NCBI RefSeq assembly: GCF_018130615.1
Contig: NZ_JAFCKB010000006.1
Location: 62,001-126,000 of the forward strand
DNA length: 64,000 bases
Direction: 5' to 3'
Source: Bradyrhizobium manausense
Lineage (GTDB): Bacteria > Pseudomonadota > Alphaproteobacteria > Rhizobiales > Xanthobacteraceae
Shown here: one piece after another, positions 31,536 to 39,307 of the stretch
Layout of the letters: each line of letters starts with the position of its first letter
Numbering within the stretch: position 1 is the stretch's first letter
Notes under the pieces: model-generated
What the model saw: the letters and a program-made list of their open reading frames with translations, nothing else
Told to the model about the DNA's origin: nothing
The model's database searches: none
Position numbers and translations under genes: made by a program

Positions 31536-32731
31536 TGAACATCGCCTTGCTCAATCCGCCCGAAGACATGACACCTGCGGTGTCCCGTGACCGGATCGTC
31601 TGCTTCGTCGACGACGAAGAGAGTGCCGCCGCACTCCGCAAGGGCCTCGACGGCAGTAACCTGTCGATCAAGAGAGGTACGATCCGCAACGCCATCAAGA
31701 TGCTCGAGACCGACACAGAGCTTTTTGCGCTGGTCACCGACATCAGTGGCATCGACGATCCATTCGCCGAGCTGGAGCGGCTGGCGAGCGTCTGTCCGCC
31801 CAGCGTACGGGTGGCTCTGATCGGTGAGAGCAGGGAAATCACGTTCTATCGCGAGCTCATGGAGCTCGGCTTGACCGAATATCTGCCGCGGCCGCTGACG
31901 CGTGACATGGTGCTCGATCAGTTGCGTCCGAAGCTGCTTGGCGATGTCTCGTCCGTTCACTCCGATCGTGGTGGGCATGTGGTTTCGATCTGCGGAGCGC
32001 AGGGAGGGGCCGGCGCAACCAGCATCGCAATCAATCTCGCGCTGCAACTGGCCGAGACGACCAAGGCCAAAGTCGCCTTGCTCGATCTCCATCTGCAGGG
32101 CGGTGAGACCGCGGTGATGCTCGGCGTTCAGCCAGGAGCGGGCTTGCGCATCGCTCTCGAGAACCCGATGCGGGCCGACACGTTGTTCATCGAGCGCGCG
32201 GCCATTGAGGTGAACGAGCGTGTTTCCCTCATTTCGGCCGACGAGGAGCTCGATGCCCAACTCAATATCACCGAGGCGGGCGTGCGGCACGTGCTGGGTC
32301 TGCTTCGCCAGCGGTTCAACTACATCGTCGTTGATATGCCGGTCCCGTTCCCGCCGTCCATGCATCCGGTGCTGACGCTCTCGCGTCATGTGCTCGTGCT
32401 GCTCGAGGCCGAGGTCACGGGCCTTCGTAATGCGCATGCACTCCGCGCGGCCGTCACCAACATTGCGGGCAAGGATCGCGTTTTCACCCTGCTCAATCGT
32501 GCCAATCGTGCGGGAGGACTGCCCAGGGCAACTATGGTGAAGGCTCTGGGCGCGGAGCCTGACATGGTCATTCCCGATCTTGGCAAGGGGATGACACAAG
32601 CGGTCAATCTCGGAATTCCTGCGCTCAAGCATGTCAGGGGATTGCGACGTCACCTCGCTCCGATCGTCCGGGAGATCACCGGCGTCGGCGGTGAGGGGAA
32701 GGGACGCCTGAGAAGGTTGCTTGGGCTATGA
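31535..32731 (+). CDS. cpaE: Pilus localisation protein CpaE/TadZ (MinD-like, atypical P-loop)
   Basis: 398 aa. Residues about 20-140 form a response-regulator-like domain (IVCFVDDEESAAALRKGL, RVALIGESREITFYRELME). A ParA/MinD-like ATPase domain follows. Its P-loop region reads SICGAQGGAGATSIAINLAL, so the usual GK(S/T) lysine is replaced by GAT, as in some TadZ proteins. Later motifs are KVALLDLHLQGGETAVMLG and YIVVDMPVPFPP. It places the pilus apparatus at the cell pole. The missing P-loop lysine suggests that it binds rather than hydrolyses ATP, or does neither. It overlaps cpaF by four bases. Confidence 0.92.
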   Translation: MNIALLNPPEDMTPAVSRDRIVCFVDDEESAAALRKGLDGSNLSIKRGTIRNAIKMLETDTELFALVTDISGIDDPFAELERLASVCPPSVRVALIGESREITFYRELMELGLTEYLPRPLTRDMVLDQLRPKLLGDVSSVHSDRGGHVVSICGAQGGAGATSIAINLALQLAETTKAKVALLDLHLQGGETAVMLGVQPGAGLRIALENPMRADTLFIERAAIEVNERVSLISADEELDAQLNITEAGVRHVLGLLRQRFNYIVVDMPVPFPPSMHPVLTLSRHVLVLLEAEVTGLRNAHALRAAVTNIAGKDRVFTLLNRANRAGGLPRATMVKALGAEPDMVIPDLGKGMTQAVNLGIPALKHVRGLRRHLAPIVREITGVGGEGKGRLRRLLGL

Positions 32732-34164
32732 AGAAGTTTGGCAAACGGCCCGAAGACGAACTGCCCGCGTTAAGGGTGCGCTTGGCGGCGTCGCCGTCGA
32801 TCGCGGCTGCGCAACCGCTCGATCTGCCCGCGTCGGCGGCGAGCCCGGCCGCGTCACCAGCAGTCTCGCCTGAGCCGCCGCCCAAGTGCGACGAACCTGT
32901 GGTTCATCATCCCGTCATGCCGACTTCGTTGCGGGAGCGGGTGATGGAGCAGATCGACCCATCGGCAGCCGCGGCCGTCCCGCGCGAGGTTCTTCGGCGC
33001 CAGATCGAGGAAATCATCCACGGGATCGCGAACCAGGAACGGCTCGAACTGTCGGGTCGCGAACAGTTGCAGCTTGCGGATGAGATTGCCGACGACATGA
33101 CGGGCTACGGCCCTCTGCGCGCGCTGCTACTGGACGAAACAATCAGCGACATCATGATCAACGGGCCGAGTAGCGTTTACGTCGAGCGGAAAGGCAAGCT
33201 GGAGCGGATCGCGGTGCGATTCCGCGACAACGATCATATCGCGTCGGTCGCGCAGAAGATTGCCTCGCAGGTCGGGCGGCGCGTCGATGAATCCAGTCCG
33301 ATGGTGGACTGCCGTTTGCCGGACGGTAGCCGCGTCAACATCATCCTTCCGCCGCTCGCAATCCATAGCCCCTGCATATCCATCCGCAAGTTTCCAAGCC
33401 GCCGGCTGAGCATGGCCGGTCTTATCGACAACGGCTCGATGACTGCGGCGATCGGGCAACTGCTGGAGATCGCTTCCCGCTCGCGGCTCAATGTTCTCGT
33501 TTCCGGCGGAACGGGCTCCGGCAAAACGACGCTCTTGAATGCGATGAGTCAGTTCATCGATCACAGCGAGCGCGTCGTCACCATCGAGGATGCGGCCGAG
33601 CTGCAGCTTCAACAGCCCCACGTCATCAGTCTCGAGACCCGGCCTCCCAGCCTCGAGGGTACCGGCCAGGTCACCCAGCGCGATCTGCTGTGGAATGCTC
33701 TGCGCATGCGTCCTGATCGTATCGTCGTCGGTGAGGTGCGCGGTGCCGAAGCATTCGACATGCTGCAGGCGATGAACACCGGCCACGACGGCTCGATCTC
33801 CACAGTTCATGCCAACAGCGCGCGCGATGCCCTGACCCGCGTGGAAAACATGGTGCAGATGGGACAGGTCAACCTGCCGTCGCGGACCATTCGCGCGCAG
33901 ATCGTCGCTGCATTGGACATCATCGTCCAGGTCGAGCGCATGAGGGACGGGCAGCGCCGTATTGTCCAAATTAGCGAGGTGATCGGCCTGGAAGGCGACG
34001 TGATCACCACCAACGACATCGCGGCCTTCGAGTACCAGGAGGAGGACGCCCACGGGCGGATATCGGGAATCTACAAATCCACGAACGCAGTCCCGAAGTT
34101 CAAGAGCCGGCTTGTCTACTACGGTGTCGATCGAGCCTGGGCCGAGGCCATGAGGCAAATATGA
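32728..34164 (+). CDS. cpaF: Pilus assembly/secretion ATPase CpaF/TadA
   Basis: 478 aa. The first 70 residues are Pro/Ala-rich linker. The GspE/VirB11 family core follows: [40 protein letters not shown], Walker [17 protein letters not shown] (about residues 257-272), Asp box [17 protein letters not shown], Walker B-like [18 protein letters not shown] and His box [15 protein letters not shown]. It hydrolyses ATP in the cytoplasm to drive Flp polymerisation with TadB and TadC. ATGA overlaps at both ends place it firmly in the operon. Confidence 0.96.
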   Translation: MKKFGKRPEDELPALRVRLAASPSIAAAQPLDLPASAASPAASPAVSPEPPPKCDEPVVHHPVMPTSLRERVMEQIDPSAAAAVPREVLRRQIEEIIHGIANQERLELSGREQLQLADEIADDMTGYGPLRALLLDETISDIMINGPSSVYVERKGKLERIAVRFRDNDHIASVAQKIASQVGRRVDESSPMVDCRLPDGSRVNIILPPLAIHSPCISIRKFPSRRLSMAGLIDNGSMTAAIGQLLEIASRSRLNVLVSGGTGSGKTTLLNAMSQFIDHSERVVTIEDAAELQLQQPHVISLETRPPSLEGTGQVTQRDLLWNALRMRPDRIVVGEVRGAEAFDMLQAMNTGHDGSISTVHANSARDALTRVENMVQMGQVNLPSRTIRAQIVAALDIIVQVERMRDGQRRIVQISEVIGLEGDVITTNDIAAFEYQEEDAHGRISGIYKSTNAVPKFKSRLVYYGVDRAWAEAMRQI

Positions 34165-35093
34165 CGCTCGAATCGCTGATCGCTGTCGTTCTGGTGCTGC
34201 TGTTGTGCGCGACGATCACGTCGTTATGGCTCGATGCGCGACAAAGGCGCATCAATCGTCAGGTCGCGGTCGCACTGCCGGCCTCGCATCCCGACAGCCT
34301 GCCCTCCATTCGTCGCTTGGAAGCGAGGTCTCGCTGGGTGACCCTGCAGCGCCTCGCCAATTTCAATCCCGAGATCACTTACGCCTGGCATCCGGCCTAC
34401 GTCCTGCTGGCTGGAACCGTCGGCGCAGCGGCGGTCTTCTATGCCAATCAGTTGCTGGGATTTGCGATCGGCGAGGTAGCTCTCGCGGCCGCGCTCGTGG
34501 CCTTGTTGGTCGTGCGGGGCCTGTTCGGATGGCAACAGCGCCGCTTCGCCAATGAGCTCTTCCGCCAGCTCCCCGATGCGATCCAGTTGGTAACAAGTAC
34601 CGTTCGATCCGGGCTGCCCGTCAACGAAGCCTTTCGCACGATTGCCCGGGAGATGCCGGAGCCGACAGCCGGGCAGTTTGCGATCGTGTGCAGCGAATTG
34701 AACCTGGGACGATCTCCTGAAGAAGCTGTGGAGGCCATATATCGGCGAACGCTCGTGCCGGAGTACGCGATGTTTGCGGTGACATTGGCGGTTCAGTTGA
34801 AGTCGGGCGGGAGCTTGGCCGAAACCTTGAGCACTTTGGGAGAGACCGTGAGCCAGCGGGTCGCGCTCGCGGCGCGTGCGAAAGCTCTCGCGGGCGAAGT
34901 GATCTTTTCCTCGCGCGCGCTTTCATGCGCTCCCGTCATCGTCGGCGGGCTGCTCTACATGGCTAATCCGCAGTCGATCGATCTGCTATTCAGTGATCCG
35001 ACGGGAAACAAGTTGTTGGCGTACGCCATCGGCTCCGTCATTGTCGGGCATTTTGTCATACAGTGGATGATCAAGAGGGAGACGGCACTATGA
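34161..35093 (+). CDS. tadB: Inner-membrane pilus platform protein TadB
   Basis: 310 aa. T2SSF-domain membrane protein with an N-terminal segment (LIAVVLVLLLCATITSLWLD), two central hydrophobic stretches near 95-125 and two at the C-terminus. The core motif is LPDAIQLVTSTVRSGLPVNE and ELNLGRSPEEAVEAIYRR, then VQLKSGGSLAETLSTLGETV. It overlaps cpaF and tadC by four bases each. It should form the platform complex with TadC that couples to CpaF. Confidence 0.93.
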   Translation: MTLESLIAVVLVLLLCATITSLWLDARQRRINRQVAVALPASHPDSLPSIRRLEARSRWVTLQRLANFNPEITYAWHPAYVLLAGTVGAAAVFYANQLLGFAIGEVALAAALVALLVVRGLFGWQQRRFANELFRQLPDAIQLVTSTVRSGLPVNEAFRTIAREMPEPTAGQFAIVCSELNLGRSPEEAVEAIYRRTLVPEYAMFAVTLAVQLKSGGSLAETLSTLGETVSQRVALAARAKALAGEVIFSSRALSCAPVIVGGLLYMANPQSIDLLFSDPTGNKLLAYAIGSVIVGHFVIQWMIKRETAL

Positions 35094-35986
35094 GTGCGAG
35101 TCTCGGTTTGGTAGTCCTCGCGACGGCAGCGGCGGCTGCGACGTTTGTGCTGCTCATCCGCGAAATACATTTCCGTACGCTGGACGCTCGGGTGTCCAAA
35201 GCGGTACTTGGAGCCCCCGGTAGGGCAGTGCCCTCCGAGGACATGATCGACTGGCTCTCGTCGGTCGGCCGGCGCTTTCGACGCTTCTATGCAGAGGAAA
35301 ATCTGGAGCAGCTACGAACGATCCTCCAGTCGTCAGGTCTCAATCATCACCGGACCTTGCCGATCTGGATCGGAGTCAAATCCGTCAGCACCACTTTCTT
35401 TCCGATGGCCGCCTTCTTGGCTGCGCAGCTTTCGGGCAGGCCGCTTACCGATGTGCTGATCTTGACGCTCGTCGGCGTCGTGATCGGGATCATGGGGCCG
35501 CGGCTGCTTCTTTACGCACTGAAGCGGCGCTTCGATGCGGCCATCCGGCTGGGCACACCGGACATGATTGATTTGCTGGTCGTGTGCAGCGAAGCGGGAA
35601 TGGGCCTCGAGAGCAGCGTGCAACGTATCGCGGACGAAATGAAAGAGACCAGTCCCGCCATGGCGCGGGTGCTGAACGGTCTGCTCGATGATCTCCGCAT
35701 CTTGCCGAATCGCTCCGATGCGTTCGAGAGATTGGGAGCGACGTCGGAAGGCCTTCGTCGCTTCGGCACGGTGGTCAGCCAGAGCCTGCAATACGGAACG
35801 CCGTTGAGCCAAGCGCTCCGTAGCATCGCCGTCGATCTTCGCAGGGAGCGCATCACCAAGCTGGAGGAGAAGGCGCACAAGCTCGGCGCGAAGCTGACCA
35901 TCCCGATGGTGCTGTTCCTGCTTCCGGCTATGTTCGTCATTTTGGGCGGAAGCCCGTTTTTGCATCTCATTCGTACCTTCAAGTAA
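35090..35986 (+). CDS. tadC: Inner-membrane pilus platform protein TadC
   Basis: 298 aa from ATG 35090 (overlapping the tadB stop). T2SSF domain: GTPDMIDLLVVCSEAGMGLE, VQRIADEMKETSPAMARVLN and SQSLQYGTPLSQALRSIAVD, with hydrophobic segments at the N-terminus (GLVVLATAAAAATFVLLI), centre and C-terminus (TIPMVLFLLPAMFVILGG). It pairs with TadB. An 7-bp gap separates it from the membrane methyltransferase gene. Confidence 0.93.
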   Translation: MSASLGLVVLATAAAAATFVLLIREIHFRTLDARVSKAVLGAPGRAVPSEDMIDWLSSVGRRFRRFYAEENLEQLRTILQSSGLNHHRTLPIWIGVKSVSTTFFPMAAFLAAQLSGRPLTDVLILTLVGVVIGIMGPRLLLYALKRRFDAAIRLGTPDMIDLLVVCSEAGMGLESSVQRIADEMKETSPAMARVLNGLLDDLRILPNRSDAFERLGATSEGLRRFGTVVSQSLQYGTPLSQALRSIAVDLRRERITKLEEKAHKLGAKLTIPMVLFLLPAMFVILGGSPFLHLIRTFK

Positions 35987-35993
35987 GAACGCC

Positions 35994-36641
35994 ATGAGCA
36001 CGATTACCCTTTCGAGAAACGGGTCTTACGATCGGACGATGCGAATCCTCGGCGGCATGTGGTTCATGCTGCTGGCGTTCGTCGTTGCAATGAAGCTTGG
36101 GACGTCGCTTGCGGATCCCTGGCCGTCGCTGCTGTCGAGCCTTTGCCTTGCGATCTTCTACACGCTGCTGGGGCTGCTGGTCATGGTACGGGCGCCGGCC
36201 AAAGCGCAGGCGGATGGCATGTGGCCTCGCATCGCTGCATTCGTTGGCACCTATCTGCCGTGGACGATCAGTTTCTTCGGCAAGACCGATGCGGCGCTGC
36301 CAAACCTGGTGTCCACCGTTTTCGTGCTGGCCGGCATGGTCATGATGCTCGTGACCATCCGGCATCTCGGCAGGTCGTTCAGCCTGGTACCGCAGGCGCG
36401 TTCGGTGGTGCAGACTGGGCCTTACCGCTGGATCAAGCACCCGCTCTATTTTGCGGAAGAAATCGCGATCATCGGCGTCGTCTTGCAAAATCTGAGCGCG
36501 GCGGCGGTCGTCATTTTGGTCCTGCATATCGGCGTTCAGGTGTGCCGGATTCTCTACGAGGAGGATCTGCTTCGGCGAACCTGCCCTGAATATGCGGGCT
36601 ATGAAGCATCACGATGGAGATTGATTCCGTTCGTTTGGTGA
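35994..36641 (+). CDS. Isoprenylcysteine carboxyl methyltransferase-like membrane protein in the tad operon
   Basis: 215 aa, five or six transmembrane segments. The C-terminal SAM-binding signature of the ICMT/PEMT group is clear: SVVQTGPYRWIKHPLYFAEE and ILYEEDLLRRTCPEYAGYEA. It begins 7 bp after tadC and ends 6 bp before the TadE-like gene, all same strand, so it is co-transcribed with pilus genes. No known Tad component belongs to this family. It may methylate a pilin N-terminus, since TadV/CpaA has no methyltransferase part, or a lipid or quinone. Unrelated insertion into the operon is possible. Confidence 0.85.
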   Translation: MSTITLSRNGSYDRTMRILGGMWFMLLAFVVAMKLGTSLADPWPSLLSSLCLAIFYTLLGLLVMVRAPAKAQADGMWPRIAAFVGTYLPWTISFFGKTDAALPNLVSTVFVLAGMVMMLVTIRHLGRSFSLVPQARSVVQTGPYRWIKHPLYFAEEIAIIGVVLQNLSAAAVVILVLHIGVQVCRILYEEDLLRRTCPEYAGYEASRWRLIPFVW

Positions 36642-36647
36642 ATTCCG

Positions 36648-37106
36648 ATGGCCGGCTGGATTGGGCCCATGAGGCGTAAACGTTCATTCATTGCAGATCA
36701 GCGCGGCACGGTCGCGTTTGAGATGCCAATTGTCTATTTGTTCATAATCATTAGCCTGCTCTTGCCTCTTGCCGACGTTGCTGTTGCGGGCTTTCGTTAC
36801 ATATCGGCGTGGCAAGCATTGCGTGCCTTCGGGCAATCCATCCTGTACTCGCCTCCACCGGATGTCACCAATCCGTCGAGTTGGGTATCGGCTGCGACAG
36901 CCAAAGCCGATTCAAATTATCCCATTTCCAATTTTCAGCTCAAATGCGGCAACGGCAATGCCACTTGTTCCGCGGGCAACAACGTTCCTCCCATGTACTA
37001 CTCCTATTCAACCAGCATTACGTTGGCGCCAATCGTGCTGAGTTCGGTATTGTGCGCCAGCGGCAATTGCACTTTCACGCTGACATATACCGAGCAATTT
37101 CAATGA
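36648..37106 (+). CDS. tadE: TadE-like pseudopilin
   Basis: 152 aa. A short basic N-terminus is followed by a pilin-like segment GTVAFEMPIVYLFIIISLLL with Glu at the +5-like position, then an extracytoplasmic part with three cysteines (LKCGNGNATCSAG, VLCASGNC). TadE-family minor pilins have this layout. ATG 36669 is an alternative start that puts the basic residues first. Codon use is less GC-rich than in cpaF. It probably sits at the tip or base of the fibre. Confidence 0.8.
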   Translation: MAGWIGPMRRKRSFIADQRGTVAFEMPIVYLFIIISLLLPLADVAVAGFRYISAWQALRAFGQSILYSPPPDVTNPSSWVSAATAKADSNYPISNFQLKCGNGNATCSAGNNVPPMYYSYSTSITLAPIVLSSVLCASGNCTFTLTYTEQFQ

Positions 37107-37115
37107 AGGTGTCCC

Positions 37116-38444
37116 ATGCGTGACTTGCTTCGTTCCCGCCGAGGTTCGGTCGCATTCGCCACCGTCGTCGCGTTGGTGCCGCTCATCGGTGCGGTCGCGC
37201 TGGGGGCTGAAGCAGGGTCTTGGTACGTCATCAGACAACATGCACAGAATGCCGCCGATGCCGCGGCCTATTCGGGCGGCTTGACGGTGGCTTGCACGTT
37301 GTCTGCGAGCGCCAGTTGTGACTCATCTCAGAGCTACATTTATCGCGGCAAGCAGGCGGCCTCGCAGAACTCGTTCTGTAACGCGGGCGACAACGCCTAT
37401 TCCGGATCGACGTGTGGTGGGAGCCTTCCGGCCGGCACATCTCAAAATGTCACGATCGCTTCGCTAACGTCGTGGAATGGTGTCAGCGGAAATTACGTCC
37501 AGGCCACCGTCACCCAGCAGCAGAACACGTCTCTCGCGGTACTGCTCGGCTTGTCCACTGTCACCGTTGGGGCAACCGCCGTGGCACGAGTGTCTGCGTT
37601 GGCAAAGCCTCCGTGCGTTCTGGCATTGAAGGACCCCATCACCTTCCAGGGCAGCCCGACGCTGAGTTCTCCGGATTGCGGCATCTCATCGAATAGCACC
37701 GCGGCAAATTCGATTGGATTTGTGGGCAATAATGGTCTCAACATCAATGCGCCAAGCTACACAGTGGGAGGCTGTTCTCAAACTGGGGGTAGTCAATGCA
37801 CCAATGTGCAAACGTACCAGCAGCCGATTCCCGATCCGCTCAGTTCGGTGAATACAGCGATCACGGCGCTGAAGACATCGGATTTCCCCAACAAGTCGTG
37901 TGGTGGATCAGGTCTGAAATCGTATGAGGCAGGCGCTTGTTATAATGGGGGTAGTCAGACCTTAAACAGCACGACATTAAGCGGCACCTATTATTTCAAT
38001 GGAAATGTCACGATAAGTGGTGCGTCGACGACGATCACTGGAACGGCGACCCTGATATTGTTCGGAAGCGCGACGCTGACGATTAATGGAGGGCCGACGA
38101 TCCAACTCAAGGCAATGTCGTCTCCTGCCGGGCCCTTTTCGTCGTCCGTTTTAAGTTTGATGGCTGGTCTGCTTCTCTATGATGGCGAAGCAACTACGAA
38201 GAACAAGAGCGTCACTCTCAGTGGCAGCACGGCCAGCTATTTCGACGGTACGGTCTATGTGCCAAATTCGCCTTTGAACTATGGAGGGAATAGCAGCTCA
38301 TCTGCGCCCAACCCTGGTTGCTATCAAGTCATCGCTTACTCAGTGAATTTTTCGGGTAACACGTCGCTGGACAATTCGGGGTGCAAATCATTCGGAGGGG
38401 GGGCTCCTGGGCCTAACGTACAGACCGTGCGGTTGGTGCAGTGA
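37116..38444 (+). CDS. tadG: TadG-like pilus protein with Tad N-terminal domain
   Basis: 442 aa, RBS GAAGGTG before ATG. The N-terminal Tad/TadG motif is RRGSVAFATVVALVPLIGAV followed by EAGSWYVIRQHAQNAADAAA. The remainder is a long Ser/Thr/Gly/Asn-rich extracellular region with beta-repeat character (TLSGTYYFNGNVTISGAST, TATLILFGSATLTINGGP) and scattered cysteines; no von Willebrand A domain is recognised. It could be a surface or tip adhesin of the Flp pilus. Codon use is visibly AT-richer than the machinery genes, hinting at fast evolution or transfer. Confidence 0.82.
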   Translation: MRDLLRSRRGSVAFATVVALVPLIGAVALGAEAGSWYVIRQHAQNAADAAAYSGGLTVACTLSASASCDSSQSYIYRGKQAASQNSFCNAGDNAYSGSTCGGSLPAGTSQNVTIASLTSWNGVSGNYVQATVTQQQNTSLAVLLGLSTVTVGATAVARVSALAKPPCVLALKDPITFQGSPTLSSPDCGISSNSTAANSIGFVGNNGLNINAPSYTVGGCSQTGGSQCTNVQTYQQPIPDPLSSVNTAITALKTSDFPNKSCGGSGLKSYEAGACYNGGSQTLNSTTLSGTYYFNGNVTISGASTTITGTATLILFGSATLTINGGPTIQLKAMSSPAGPFSSSVLSLMAGLLLYDGEATTKNKSVTLSGSTASYFDGTVYVPNSPLNYGGNSSSSAPNPGCYQVIAYSVNFSGNTSLDNSGCKSFGGGAPGPNVQTVRLVQ

Positions 38445-38860
38445 TGAGAAGGCTGGATAACAGAGGCGTGGCGGCGTTCGAGTTCTGTATCATTGCCGCT
38501 GCATTCTTCACCCTGGTGTTTTCTGTCTTTGATCTCGCCCGCTATGCCATCACCATGCAATCGCTGCGGGCCCTTGCGAATGCCGGCGCGCGGTCGATCA
38601 TGATCGATGATTGCTACGTCAACGCCGCGGTCAACAAGACAACTCCCACCTGTAGCGGAGACCCTCTTCCGACGGCGTCAGCTAAACAGGCCGTCGCACC
38701 GTTCCTGTACAACGGCGGTCTCACGCCCACCCTGAACGTGCCGGCGGCAGCAACGTCTCCGTTGATTGTTACGGCGTCGCAGCCGAATTTCACCATGTTG
38801 AACCCGATCTGGGGCTCATCATTCAACGCGCCCAGCGCAAGCACGCAGGTGCCGTTCTAG
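38444..38860 (+). CDS. TadE/TadF-like pseudopilin
   Basis: 138 aa from ATG 38444, overlapping the TadG-like stop (TGATG); GTG 38441 is an alternative. It has the TadE pilin-like segment GVAAFEFCIIAAAFFTLVFS then FDLARYAITMQSLRALANAG. The rest is periplasmic or extracellular with a Cys pair (DDCYVNAAVNKTTPTCSG). It is last of the three minor pilin genes and precedes a 450-bp gap to cpaC. Confidence 0.85.
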   Translation: MRRLDNRGVAAFEFCIIAAAFFTLVFSVFDLARYAITMQSLRALANAGARSIMIDDCYVNAAVNKTTPTCSGDPLPTASAKQAVAPFLYNGGLTPTLNVPAAATSPLIVTASQPNFTMLNPIWGSSFNAPSASTQVPF

Positions 38861-39307
38861 AAATGGGAGGACAATGCGCCCAGCGCAGCGACCAAGATAC
38901 CATCGCCCGTCTGACGCGATTTAATTTAAATAGTATTTAATAGACAATGCTATTGGAGGTTATCGAAATATGTTGCGGGCAAGCTGCGGATTTTGGTGCG
39001 CAGGCGGGGCGGGTGATGCTCCTGGGCAACATCGAGCAACTTTCCTCCGAATGCGACGCGTGTGGCAGGGTCTTTCCTTGCAACCCCGACGTTTGAGGGG
39101 TCATGCTCGGCAACAAGGACGCCTGGTGCGGGTGACTCCAGCCCCCCTCGGGGCAGCCGATTTGGATTTGCGCGTTGGGGTGTTGCTAAGGAAAATGCGA
39201 AGTAACGATTTATAGTGGACCGAGTAGTAAGATCCGTTGGCGTGCTGCGGGGGATAGTCGTTAGCACGCCGAGGGTGCATTTCGCGGGTTGGCCGTAGAG
39301 CGCGGCA
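38861..39307. other. Intergenic region upstream of cpaC with AT-rich promoter-like tract and inverted repeat
   Basis: An AT-rich tract at 38920-38945 (tttaatttaaatagtattta) looks like an UP element or promoter. GGAGG at 38955-38959 is followed by an ATG at 38970 and an 81-codon frame of unlikely composition. A 26-codon frame from an ATG at 39015 (MLLGNIEQLSSECDACGRVF) has two Cys close together. I cannot show that either is translated. A perfect 8-bp inverted repeat, GGCGTGCT (39239-39246) and AGCACGCC (39263-39270), lies in the cpaC leader. Confidence 0.5.

Noticed and set aside
38970-39215. 81-codon frame upstream of cpaC
   Set aside because: It has a plausible GGAGG but an Arg-rich, low-confidence sequence with no recognisable relatives. 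Kept only as part of the intergenic description.
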